Shown here piece after piece: positions 25,652-33,572 of a DNA stretch of 64,000 nt (position 1 is the stretch's first letter; each line of letters begins with the position of its first letter). The translations under genes were made by a program, and so were the position numbers. The stretch is from Fusibacillus kribbianus (GTDB lineage: Bacteria; Bacillota; Clostridia; Lachnospirales; Lachnospiraceae): assembly GCF_030053595.1 (NCBI RefSeq), contig NZ_JASGBQ010000005.1:1-64000 (forward strand), written 5' to 3'. A model generated the notes under the pieces. That model made no database searches. It was given only the letters and a program-made list of their open reading frames with translations, and was not told where the DNA came from.

Positions 25652-26597
25652 TCAGCCCTGACCAACATAATCCTTGCTTACCCAGCCGATATGAGTGCCG
25701 GCTGTCGGATTGCTGATGCGGATGTTATAGTACCCGTCCCGCTCGCCCATGACCGATACTATGTTGCCATCATACAGTTTGGGATAGGCAGTCAGTCGGT
25801 CATAGCCTTTGCCGGGGCCGGTGCGGACGATCAGACCGACCGGATTGACATCGTGTACCTGCCCCGCCCACTCGGTATAGGTCGGTGCCGGTGCCGGCGT
25901 TGGCTGGGATCTCTCAGTGATCTGAAGATATGAGGCGTTGACATAGCCTGTATATTCCCGGATCAGCACTCTGGCCCAGCCGTTGGAATACAGCTCCGCC
26001 ACATCCACCTCATTTCCCTCTGCCAGCTCCGGCCACGCCGCCAGCCGCATAGCGTCCGCATCCGGCAGTCATCCGGCCCGGCTGTGCCCCATCAATGTGT
26101 TTTTTTGCGTCTGCCCTGAAATCCTCCATGCTCTTGCCAAACCGCTTAAAATAAGGCTCCGGGTCGCTGTGATTGGATGCGATTTTCTTATCATGTGCCT
26201 CGCAGTGTCCCAGGATCCTTTCTGCACCAAGCCTGTACTTTTTGCAGAGCGCCGCGTATCTGCTTACCGCATTGTCCCAGACCTTCGCAAATTCCCCTGC
26301 CGATGACAGCTCACACAGCTCATAGCCGATGGTACGGGCGTTTCCATAGTTGTTGCCGATATGCCAGCAGGCCATTGTTTCCGGGGCGAAATTGTAAACC
26401 CCGGTATCATCGATAAAGCCATGTACCAGCTTTTCCACGCCCGGCTTATTCCACCGCTTATACCAGCCGCCGCCTGCTCCGGACCGTACCCGTATGATGG
26501 TCGGATATACGGCAGGGCTGTGGACGATCAGGTACTCCACCTTTATGATTTTCGCACCGGCTCTATAGCAATCGTTGTCTGTACAATACAGATCCAT
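25652..26597 (-). pseudogene. Frameshifted N-acetylmuramoyl-L-alanine amidase with SH3 domains
   Basis: The start at 26597 (MDLYCTDNDCYRAGA) follows AAGGAG. The first 190 residues resemble amidases of phage or integrative elements: VEYLIVHSPAVYPTIIRVRS, KLVHGFIDDTGVYNFAPE, ACWHIGNNYGNA, TIGYELCE, ILGHCEAHDKK. The frame then fails between 26050 and 26010. SH3-type sequence continues in another frame (MRLAAWPELAEGNEVDVAEL, RTGPGKGYDRL, GWVSKDYVGQG). A single frameshift would reconnect them. Such enzymes cut the amide bond between muramic acid and the peptide in the cell wall and often accompany conjugative elements. A truncated amidase could still be made. Confidence 0.75.
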
Positions 26598-26770
26598 ATC
26601 TACTCCTTTATTTAAGATACTGCGCTGACATGATGATTGCTCCTGTTCCTCCTGCTCCTTTGCCACACACTCCATGTTATTTGACGGACGGCCGGCTGCC
26701 AGAGCCATTGTCAGGCAGCGCTTTCTTTTTTTGCAGTACTCATTCCATAAATGCTGAATTCAAAAAGACA
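26598..26770. other. Remnant DNA upstream of the amidase
   Basis: The minus strand is open through this stretch (NNMECVAKEQEEQEQSS...) but has no start with a binding site. It may be the C-terminal end of a lost mobile-element gene. I see no RNA gene. Confidence 0.35.
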
Positions 26771-26813
26771 AAAAATAACCCCCTCTCCGTTAAGAGAAGG
26801 AGCAGCTATTTTT
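26771..26813 (-). terminator. Terminator after locus B
   Basis: On the minus strand CTCCTTCTC and GAGAGGGGG pair with a TTAACG loop, flanked by A-rich and T-rich arms ending in TTATTTTTT. It lies about 65 bases after the signal-peptidase-like gene and closes the locus B operon. Confidence 0.8.
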
Positions 26814-26877
26814 CCGATGTCATTTCCGTTTTTTCAAGTTATAAGCTATTTATTATCTTCCTCATTTGTAATGCGTA

Positions 26878-27366
26878 TCACCGCCTGATATATTTTCGGA
26901 TGCGAAACCAGATTGCAAAGATCCACTTGCGGATTGGAAACAGAAACATCCAAAGCCGGCATATCAGCCTATATTTTCGACTGCAGCAATCAACAATTTT
27001 TCCCTTTCGGATGAAGCGGACAGCTCTCCCAATAATACATGTATTCGAGAACCAACCATCCCGAAAGCAATTGCCATCGCCGGTTGTCTGAAACCGGCCG
27101 GTCCGAAGAGCGGTGACGCGATGGAGCATATAATTTCCCAGTTCCGTTTGGAAAAGGAGAATATCCCCTGCCTTCAAAGTCTCTGGCGTACAGACATCTA
27201 ACACTGCCTGATCCCTTCCATGACAGAGAAACGGCCACATACTCATTCCTGTTACTGTAAAGGCTGCCTGCCGCCCTTCGGCAAGCTGCTCCTTGATCAC
27301 AGGGAACAACACTCGTGCGGAAACAGATTTTACAGTACCTGTTTTTCGTTTTTTGAAATCTTTCAT
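26878..27366 (-). CDS. S24/S26-family signal-peptidase-like protein of locus B
   Basis: 162 residues. The catalytic serine motif is TGMSMWPFL near residue 40, followed by KAGDILLF near 66 and NYMLHRVTAL near 80. The usual bacterial lysine is replaced by this LHR motif, as in SipW/ER-type enzymes that use His. The order is N-terminal cytosolic part, protease domain, and a basic, aromatic C-terminal segment (IRKWIFAIWF) that may insert in the membrane. No SD site is seen, so translation is probably coupled to the kinase gene 17 bases upstream. A role in cutting the modified peptide is inferred from the operon. Confidence 0.8.
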   Translation of the reverse strand: MKDFKKRKTGTVKSVSARVLFPVIKEQLAEGRQAAFTVTGMSMWPFLCHGRDQAVLDVCTPETLKAGDILLFQTELGNYMLHRVTALRTGRFQTTGDGNCFRDGWFSNTCIIGRAVRFIRKGKIVDCCSRKYRLICRLWMFLFPIRKWIFAIWFRIRKYIRR

Positions 27367-27383
27367 AATTATTCACGCAATTA

Positions 27384-28277
27384 TTATCTGCAAATACACC
27401 GTATCGCCTTTTCTAATATGTCTGCTGATTCCGGATCCGGTTTGCAGTAAAAATCCAAAATCGGGAGTTCTGAAGCAAGCTCCTCACAGTAAGTAAACCC
27501 CTGATTTTGAAGTTGGCCCGGCCACGCAGGTGCAAAAATCCGCTGCATGAGACGAATACTTCCGTCAAACGTTGATAAAGGATAGACTGTATTTTCCGAG
27601 CCGCGGTTCAAATTAATAATACAGGAAATGGGTACCCGGCGATTGATGTATTCTCCTGACGATCCGGACCAGGGCATTCCATAGGCGTACCAGACGCCGT
27701 CCTTCTTCCGGCACAAGCAGCGGTCTCCGTTGAGAATCAATGCATTTTTATAGTCTCTCCACATTCTTGTATGTGTGGTCTTTCCTGTTCCCGCAGCGGC
27801 TACAACTAAAATACCCATACCGTCATATTCCATGACGACCCCATGCAGCACACAGGCATGATAATTCAAAACAGCATAAGAGAAAAGGGAACCAAACTCA
27901 CGAAAAGCCCGCTCCCCCTTACTCCCGGTGTGGTCCTGATACAAAACAAATTGAGTCCAGTCATTGCTGATGCGAAAAGACATTCCCGGGCTTCTGTCTT
28001 TTTGTCTGGTGATCCAGTCAAATTGCCCACTGTTTCTTTGATACAGGAAAGTGGGGATGGAGAATTCCTCCGATCCCCAGAGCAAAGTCCCGCTATCATC
28101 TGTTTCCTGTTCCGCAATAAAAAACCGGAAATCTGCAGTCTGTTCTTCCGGGTGATAAAATGCCATCCCCGCAAATGGGATCTCCATCCGAATTTCTGTG
28201 CTATGCTTCTGAAATGCGATTGAAAAATCTCCGATGAAAAAATACTTCGGCCTTTTTCGAATGCGGTTATCCTCCAT
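27384..28277 (-). CDS. HPr-kinase-like protein of locus B
   Basis: 297 residues. The C-terminal half has the P-loop VVAAAGTGKTTHT near residue 155, ILNGDRCLC near 180 and YGMPWSGSSGEY near 200, the pattern of HPr kinase homologues found in peptide biosynthesis loci. It starts two bases after the stop of the peptide gene and has no SD site, so translation of peptide and kinase is likely coupled. This close pairing suggests the peptide is the substrate. It is a paralogue of 18868-19782. The phosphorylated residue, if any, is unknown. Confidence 0.82.
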   Translation of the reverse strand: MEDNRIRKRPKYFFIGDFSIAFQKHSTEIRMEIPFAGMAFYHPEEQTADFRFFIAEQETDDSGTLLWGSEEFSIPTFLYQRNSGQFDWITRQKDRSPGMSFRISNDWTQFVLYQDHTGSKGERAFREFGSLFSYAVLNYHACVLHGVVMEYDGMGILVVAAAGTGKTTHTRMWRDYKNALILNGDRCLCRKKDGVWYAYGMPWSGSSGEYINRRVPISCIINLNRGSENTVYPLSTFDGSIRLMQRIFAPAWPGQLQNQGFTYCEELASELPILDFYCKPDPESADILEKAIRCICR

Positions 28278-28279
28278 AG

Positions 28280-28600
28280 TCAGCTGTTGGAGCCAATAAC
28301 CGATTTGCTCAATGTATTGGTAGATACATCTTCGTCAGTCAGATCCACTCCAAAAACTTTTTTAAAATGATCTTTCAATACATCCCTGGCTGAACTCCCC
28401 TGACATCCATTAGGTCCGAGTCCGAGAGATGCTAACACAACTCGTTCCCCATCATCAATTACGCCGTCTTTATCTGTATCATACCAGGCATATGCGTATC
28501 CCCAGCATTTGTCAGCAATCTTCTCTGTCAGCCGCATCTCCTCAAACTCGAACCTCGGACTCTCATAGGTTCTCTGGTTCATCCTATCCCTTGACATCAT
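28280..28600 (-). CDS. Precursor-like peptide of locus B with Ca-binding-type loop
   Basis: 106 residues; AGGAGGG lies just upstream of the ATGATG start. A third ATG at 28582 aligns best with the locus A peptide. From there Y6, P9, E14, I22-A23 and C26 repeat the locus A spacing exactly. A second Cys lies near the centre (GPNGCQG). The middle contains DTDKDGVIDDGE, an acidic loop like those of EF-hand or dockerin calcium sites. The end is Ser-rich and stops in serine (VIGSNS). There is no signal peptide. It lies between the radical SAM enzyme and the kinase, so it is the best candidate substrate of both. Confidence 0.75.
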   Translation of the reverse strand: MMSRDRMNQRTYESPRFEFEEMRLTEKIADKCWGYAYAWYDTDKDGVIDDGERVVLASLGLGPNGCQGSSARDVLKDHFKKVFGVDLTDEDVSTNTLSKSVIGSNS

Positions 28601-28619
28601 TTTTCCCTCCTTTAATCAT

Positions 28620-29702
28620 CTATATGACATGCATTTCTTTCAGCATGTCATAGACACATTTTGCTTCCCTGCAGAAATATTCCGGCTTTCCAAAAAAATC
28701 TCCGGTCTCCGCCTTCCTGACAGCAGGGCAGGATTCACAAAAAGGCTCATATTCACATTCTTCACATACCTTCATTGACCGACTCTGCGGATAGCAGTCC
28801 GGAAGCTCTTCCCAGGCCTTCTGAAAGCCAATGGCAAAAGGCTTTGTACATCCTTCCGGCATCAATTCGCAGGCATACATACTGCCATCCCAGGTGATGG
28901 TGTATTGATCGATCCCCGCTCCACAGTGCTGAAAAAGACAACCGTATTCCGGTAAGGCGCGGCGCTGCCGGAACGAAAATTTTTCCACAGGCTCCGGCAA
29001 TCGGACCTCGCCGTTCTTGACCTTTTGATAAAGCCCCGCCAAGCCGCTGTAAATCATGGCAGCATTTTCTTCCGATGTCAGTCGGCACTGCCCGGCACAG
29101 GCGATTCCTCCCCGGATGCTCTTTGTAACAAAACGGCTGATCTGAAGAGGCTTGTCAGATCCGAATTTCTGCTTCGTAAATTGCTGCATAGCCCGAAGAT
29201 CGCACCAGTTATCCTTTACGATGGTGGTTCTGATCTCAAACAGGGACGGCAATACAGACAGCCGCTCAATCCCCTCCGTAAAACGGTCATATCCATCGTT
29301 ACAACCACAAAGCTTTTGATAGGTATTGTTTGATGCCCCATACATGGTAACGCCGATTTTGTGAGGCGGATATTTCCGAAACAATTCCATCACCCGATCT
29401 GTCACCAGAGTGGCATTCGTATAAACGGTAATGAGAAACCCCATCTGTGCAATGGCTTCATATATTTCACAGAAATCAGAACGAAGCAGCACCTCTCCGC
29501 CTGTCAGCAAAAGCCCAAGTGTTCCGGCCTTTGCAGCCTGTTCTGCCATGCCGATCCATTCCTCAGCAGTTCGTTCCCGTGACCCAAGGCATTGTATTTT
29601 CTGCCGGTCAACTCTGATCAGGCACATCCTGCAGGAGAGATTACACCTTCCGGTCAGCTCAAACGTCCCGTTCAGAGGCTTCCTGCTCTCTGCGCTACTC
29701 AC
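28620..29702 (-). CDS. Radical SAM/SPASM-type peptide-modifying enzyme
   Basis: 360 residues, GTG start overlapping the PqqD-like gene by eight bases. The N-terminal radical SAM barrel has CNLSCRMC (Cx3Cx2C, near residue 20) for the 4Fe-4S cluster and LLLTGGEVL near 70. The C-terminal part has a SPASM-like set of cysteines (FQHCGAG, YACELMPEGC, CEECEYEPFCESCP, FCREAKC), expected to hold auxiliary clusters. Enzymes of this build make thioether or carbon-carbon links in ribosomal peptides, or mature sulfatases. No sulfatase gene is near, while a peptide gene lies 19 bases downstream, so peptide modification is favoured. Confidence 0.88.
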   Translation of the reverse strand: MSSAESRKPLNGTFELTGRCNLSCRMCLIRVDRQKIQCLGSRERTAEEWIGMAEQAAKAGTLGLLLTGGEVLLRSDFCEIYEAIAQMGFLITVYTNATLVTDRVMELFRKYPPHKIGVTMYGASNNTYQKLCGCNDGYDRFTEGIERLSVLPSLFEIRTTIVKDNWCDLRAMQQFTKQKFGSDKPLQISRFVTKSIRGGIACAGQCRLTSEENAAMIYSGLAGLYQKVKNGEVRLPEPVEKFSFRQRRALPEYGCLFQHCGAGIDQYTITWDGSMYACELMPEGCTKPFAIGFQKAWEELPDCYPQSRSMKVCEECEYEPFCESCPAVRKAETGDFFGKPEYFCREAKCVYDMLKEMHVI

Positions 29703-30030
29703 AGACGATCATCCTTTTTTGAGCAAGAAGTTCCAAAGCTTTCTCGATATCACTCTTTGCCTGTTCTTCCGGAATATGGAAAGCATCTGCTAACACCTGA
29801 ATCAGATCTTCCTTTGTTGCTCCATTCTGCAATGTATTCCAGATCACTTTTGCAGATGCGTTCAGTTTTACAATTCCGCAAAAATCAGCGACGCCGTCAC
29901 CAACAGACACCAAAATGGATTCTCCTGCAATCTCACGCATAATATAATGCGGTTTAGAACGGTAAATGCAGGAATTATTGAACTGATATCCTGCCTCTTC
30001 CATTTTTACTGCCAACTCTTTATCAGACAA
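29695..30030 (-). CDS. PqqD-like peptide-binding protein of locus B
   Basis: A PqqD-fold protein that in characterised systems binds the leader peptide and presents it to the radical SAM enzyme. The TTG at 30030 is chosen because GGAGGT lies nine bases upstream; this gives 111 residues. Key segments: YIMREIAGESILV, the VKLNASAKVIWNTLQ helix, IQVLADAFH and QAKSDIEKALELL, typical of the winged-helix fold. It overlaps the radical SAM start. It is the first gene of the five-gene operon. Confidence 0.88.
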   Translation of the reverse strand: MSDKELAVKMEEAGYQFNNSCIYRSKPHYIMREIAGESILVSVGDGVADFCGIVKLNASAKVIWNTLQNGATKEDLIQVLADAFHIPEEQAKSDIEKALELLAQKRMIVCE

Positions 30031-30189
30031 TTTCCCTGCACCTCCAGCTTTACTTATGTCAGGATATTCCTTAAAAGAGATATCAATCAAATGATATGCT
30101 TATAACTGCAAATTTATGTATGTCATGATAATGTATATCCTGCTGAACAGCAAGCATTTACGGGATTTTATATAGTTTTTGTATCGTTT

Positions 30190-30639
30190 TTATAGAAACG
30201 CTGTGGAACCGAAGCCGGTGCTCTCCATGGCAGCATAGCGGCGCTCTGACCGGGAAACGGAACCGGTCAGAGCATTCCAGAGAGAGGTTTCGTTCATTCT
30301 TGTTTTCAGGATCACTTCGTTTATCTCACCCTTGACCGGGATCATGATATCAAAATCACCGGTCTCAAAGGATCCGAACAGGGCACTGAACCGAAAGCCC
30401 ACATAGAGCTTTCCGTCCCGTTCCTCGCTGTAACAGCCGCAGAAGCCTTCGGGAAACGAACCGGGATAAAAGCCTGTGATATGCACCGCCTTCTCGCTGA
30501 CTTCCACAGACGTAATACCCGCACCCTGACAGGCGCGAAAGCCAGCCAGCTTCCAGCCATAGCGTCCGGCCAGGAAAACTGCCATCAGAATCATCGCAAG
30601 TACCAACAGCACAACCAGCACTTTTTTCATTGCTTTCAT
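30190..30639 (-). CDS. Small exported or membrane-anchored protein, unknown
   Basis: 149 residues from the ATG at 30639, preceded by GAAGGTGAG. An N-terminal hydrophobic segment (VLVVLLVLAMILMAVFLAG) is either an uncleaved anchor or a signal peptide. The rest is a beta-rich domain without recognised motifs. It begins 12 bases after the ABC permease gene and so probably belongs to that operon. I do not recognise the family. Confidence 0.65.
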   Translation of the reverse strand: MKAMKKVLVVLLVLAMILMAVFLAGRYGWKLAGFRACQGAGITSVEVSEKAVHITGFYPGSFPEGFCGCYSEERDGKLYVGFRFSALFGSFETGDFDIMIPVKGEINEVILKTRMNETSLWNALTGSVSRSERRYAAMESTGFGSTAFL

Positions 30640-30651
30640 TCTCACCTTCTC

Positions 30652-32253
30652 TTACAAAGCTGCAAGCAGCTCACAGCCTCTTTTTTTCAGCCCGAAATAC
30701 AGCACGGCGCACAAAGTCAGAGTTACCGCTCCAAAGACGCCCATATACCCGGCAAAGCCCAGCTTCCATCCATTCAGAAGCATAAAACCGACACACAGCA
30801 GGGCGGTGTATGCAAAACCGCTGAACAAAGCGATTGTCACACAGGCGCTTTGCTTAATCGGCGTTATCTCATTTGTCCAGTTCACATTCGGCATTTTCAG
30901 TCCCAAAAACAGTCCGAACAGTGCGGAAAACAACACATATACCATCGGAACAAACGCGGTCAGAACCAGTTCCGGAATCGAAAACGGATAGACGAAGGCA
31001 ATGCAGATAATGCAGAACAGCACCGGTATGCCGGTCAGAAGCAGCTGCACTCCCAGCTTCGCTCTCAGCACCTGCCACGGCGTCACCGGCAGAGACTGCA
31101 CAAGCCACAGACTCCTGCCCTCCAGGGAGACGGATGGCGCCGCCATATCATTCATAGATGCAAGCATACATAATACCGCGCAAATAAGTACCTGAGTACA
31201 GCCTTCCCGCGCGCCGAACAGCCCGTTCAGTACCGAAATCACCGTTCCGCCCTTAAAGAGTAGCAGCACACCGCAGATCGGAAGCAGCAGAATACCAAGC
31301 CCGCAGTTTAGCATATAGTTTGGGCTGGAAATAAAACGGCCAAATTCTTTTGTCAGAAGTGCTGAAGCGATGCTTTTTTGCTTCATGGCAGTTTCTTTAT
31401 ATGCCTTCCTGGCCGTATGTCCGGAGGCCGTGGCAATTTTCAGGAAACTGCGGGAAATAAGGACCCACATCAGCGCAAATAGCGCCAGCACCACTGCCGA
31501 TACAGCCAGTACCGCAAAAATGTCACCGGTAGCAACCCTTCCAAACAGGTACAGCGGATAGGCGGCACCTTTGATTTTTGCCCCGTAAACAGCAGCATTT
31601 GCAACCAGATTCTGAATCAGCATCTGAGCTTTGAAATAAAAGAAATAATATCCGATAATAAACGCCAGGGATACTACAACCGTGATGAAGCTCTTGTTCT
31701 TCAGCTTCAGGCTGATTTTAGCCACCACCCATCCCAAGGCACAGGAAAGCGTCAGAACAAAGACCGAGATCAAAAGAATCAGAACCAGACCGCCGAAAAT
31801 CGAAGCTGCTGACGCTGCTACCGTGAACCAGTACACAAGGACTGCCGGCAGAATAACAACCGCCGAATACATGAGCCCCATCAGATAGACGCTTAGCAGA
31901 CGGGAGAGCATGATCACATTGACCGGGATCGGAAGCGACAAAAGAAGGTCATTGTCTTTCGACAGATACAGACCGGAATAAGTGTTAAAGACGCTGCCGA
32001 AAGTCCCCAGCACCACAGACAAAAGTCCCATCAGTACAAAATAAAGCCAGTCCATGCCTGCGTCAGCCAGCGCTCCGCATATCGACAGAGAAACGAATGT
32101 AAAAATTCCGCCCAGCAGAACTACCATAATTCCCAGAAACAGGACGATATAGGCAGCCGTTCCCCCTTTGGAACGGGAACGGTTCTTTTTGGCATCGTAA
32201 AAATAGCCTCGGAATATCTCTGACATCTGTTTTTTCAAAAGAACACTCAGCAT
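30652..32253 (-). CDS. ABC exporter permease
   Basis: 533 residues with at least ten hydrophobic segments in two blocks, resembling large ABC-2-type export permeases of Bacillota (for example FVLMGLLSVVLGTFGSVFNT and LSLPIPVNVIMLSRLLSVYL). The cytoplasmic N-terminus is basic (KKNRSRSKGG). It overlaps the ATPase gene by seven bases, so the two form one transporter. The substrate is not evident. Antimicrobial or peptide export is a common role, and the nearness of locus B is suggestive but the genes are separate. Confidence 0.85.
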   Translation of the reverse strand: MLSVLLKKQMSEIFRGYFYDAKKNRSRSKGGTAAYIVLFLGIMVVLLGGIFTFVSLSICGALADAGMDWLYFVLMGLLSVVLGTFGSVFNTYSGLYLSKDNDLLLSLPIPVNVIMLSRLLSVYLMGLMYSAVVILPAVLVYWFTVAASAASIFGGLVLILLISVFVLTLSCALGWVVAKISLKLKNKSFITVVVSLAFIIGYYFFYFKAQMLIQNLVANAAVYGAKIKGAAYPLYLFGRVATGDIFAVLAVSAVVLALFALMWVLISRSFLKIATASGHTARKAYKETAMKQKSIASALLTKEFGRFISSPNYMLNCGLGILLLPICGVLLLFKGGTVISVLNGLFGAREGCTQVLICAVLCMLASMNDMAAPSVSLEGRSLWLVQSLPVTPWQVLRAKLGVQLLLTGIPVLFCIICIAFVYPFSIPELVLTAFVPMVYVLFSALFGLFLGLKMPNVNWTNEITPIKQSACVTIALFSGFAYTALLCVGFMLLNGWKLGFAGYMGVFGAVTLTLCAVLYFGLKKRGCELLAAL

Positions 32254-32960
32254 GATTCGTCCTCCAGTTCGAGAAATACTTCTTCCAAAGAGTCGTCTCC
32301 CTTAACCTCCTCCATCGTACCGGAGCGGATAAGCTTTCCGCCCTTGATAATTGCCACCTTATCACAAAGCTTTTCAGCCACCTCAAGGACATGGGTTGAG
32401 AAGAAGATCGCGCCGCCCTCGTCACAGACCTCCCTCATCATTCCCTTGAGCAGATGAGACGCTTTTGGATCCAGACCCACAAAGGGTTCATCCATGATAA
32501 TGAGCTTCGGCTGATGCAGCCACGCGGCAATGATGGCCAGTTTCTGCTTCATACCGTGGGAATATGCGGCTATGGGCTGCGCCAGATCTGCAGTCAGTTC
32601 AAAAAGATCCGCGTATTTGCGGATTCGATCCTGCCTGTCTGCGGCGCTGACTGCGAAAATGTCGGCAATGAAATTGAGATACTTTATACCGGTCATATAA
32701 TCATACAGATCGGGATTATCCGGAATATAGGCGATTTCCCGTTTGCATTCCAGGGGAGAAGTCCGTACAGATTTTCCATCGATCAAAATCTCTCCCTCAT
32801 CAAATTGCAGAATGCCCGTCACCGCTTTCAGAGTTGTGGTTTTACCGGCGCCATTGTGGCCAATAAATCCATAGATCTCACCGCGTCTTATCTGTAAGCT
32901 CAGATCGTCCACGGCTTTCTTTTCGCCGTAGGTTTTTGTCAGATGTTCGATTTTCAGCAT
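32247..32960 (-). CDS. ABC transporter ATP-binding protein
   Basis: 237 residues with all ABC motifs: Walker A GHNGAGKTTT near residue 37, signature YSHGMKQKLAII near 135, Walker B LIIMDEPFVGLDP near 157 and the His switch STHV near 192. The closest general type is the ATPase of export systems such as CcmA/NatA. GGGAGG precedes the start. It drives the permease encoded downstream. Confidence 0.93.
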   Translation of the reverse strand: MLKIEHLTKTYGEKKAVDDLSLQIRRGEIYGFIGHNGAGKTTTLKAVTGILQFDEGEILIDGKSVRTSPLECKREIAYIPDNPDLYDYMTGIKYLNFIADIFAVSAADRQDRIRKYADLFELTADLAQPIAAYSHGMKQKLAIIAAWLHQPKLIIMDEPFVGLDPKASHLLKGMMREVCDEGGAIFFSTHVLEVAEKLCDKVAIIKGGKLIRSGTMEEVKGDDSLEEVFLELEDESC

Positions 32961-33251
32961 TTCTCTCTCCTCCCAATGGATCTTCTTTATTTCTGCGTCC
33001 GGTCTGCCGTCCGGCTCTGTGCTCCTCGTACTCCCGAGTATTCATGGCTTCTTTTGCAGCTTATCTTATATCTATCTTGTATTCTACAGGATAATTCCGT
33101 CTGCATATAGGTATTTATTTCATCTATATGTGTTCATTTTGTAGGTTTCCGTGTTGTTTTCTATGTATCAGCACCAGTTAGCATCGGTGAACAGAGGATG
33201 AAAGCCTCAAAAGGGTTAAAATATTTCCCATCCGGAAAATGATAAGTAAAA
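32961..33251. other. Intergenic region upstream of the ABC operon
   Basis: Contains the leader of the ABC transporter operon. A TATAAG box on the minus strand near 33066-33071 could be a -10, but the -35 is poor. No gene, riboswitch or RNA is recognisable. Confidence 0.4.
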
Positions 33252-33280
33252 CAAAAAAACCCGTAAACACATTGTTTACG
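33252..33280 (-). terminator. Terminator of the tRNA-Pro/tRNA-Glu unit
   Basis: GTAAACA/TGTTTAC (33263-33279) with a three-base loop, followed on the minus strand by GGGTTTTTTTGTTTT. It lies 20 bases after tRNA-Glu. Confidence 0.85.
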
Positions 33281-33299
33281 AGCTTTTTCTTATTTTCAG

Positions 33300-33371
33300 T
33301 AGCCTGTAGGGGAATCGAACCCCTGTTTCCGCCGTGAGAGGGCGGCGTCTTAACCGCTTGACCAACAGGCC
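33300..33371 (-). tRNA. tRNA-Glu (anticodon CTC)
   Basis: On the minus strand: acceptor GGCCTGT/ACAGGCT (first pair G-U), D arm GGTCAAGCGGTTAAGAC, anticodon stem CCGCC/GGCGG around CTCTCAC (anticodon CTC, reading GAG), T arm GGGGTTCGATTCCCC. Discriminator A, no CCA encoded. It is cotranscribed with tRNA-Pro. Confidence 0.95.
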
Positions 33372-33387
33372 ATAAAAATGGAGATAA

Positions 33388-33461
33388 TCGAGGCGACAAG
33401 ATTCGAACTTGCGGCCTCCGCGTCCCGAACACGGCGCTCTACCAAACTGAGCCACGCCTCG
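33388..33461 (-). tRNA. tRNA-Pro (anticodon CGG)
   Basis: On the minus strand: acceptor CGAGGCG/CGCCTCG, D arm GGCTCAGTTTGGTAGAGC, anticodon stem CCGTG/CGCGG around TTCGGGA (anticodon CGG, reading CCG), T arm CAAGTTCGAATCTTG. Discriminator A. It precedes tRNA-Glu by 16 bases. Confidence 0.95.
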
Positions 33462-33572
33462 ACACCTCTGATAGTATACCTTGAATTTTCTATATTGTCA
33501 AGAAAATTTTTTCAATTTCTAAAAAAAATTTTTGAGGAAGAGAAATGGAACAATTAGCATCCTGTTTACTTC

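Noticed and set aside
28620-29702. Radical SAM gene as an anaerobic sulfatase-maturing enzyme
   Set aside because: Its cysteine pattern is compatible, but no sulfatase is nearby and it is overlapped by a PqqD-like gene and followed by a small peptide gene, favouring peptide modification.
26878-30030. Locus B as a lasso-peptide cluster
   Set aside because: The kinase and PqqD-like protein recall some lasso clusters, but no asparagine-synthetase-like cyclase or transglutaminase-like protease is encoded, and a radical SAM enzyme is present instead.
33178-33432. 84-residue minus-strand frame
   Set aside because: It is formed by reading through tRNA-Glu, tRNA-Pro and their terminator.
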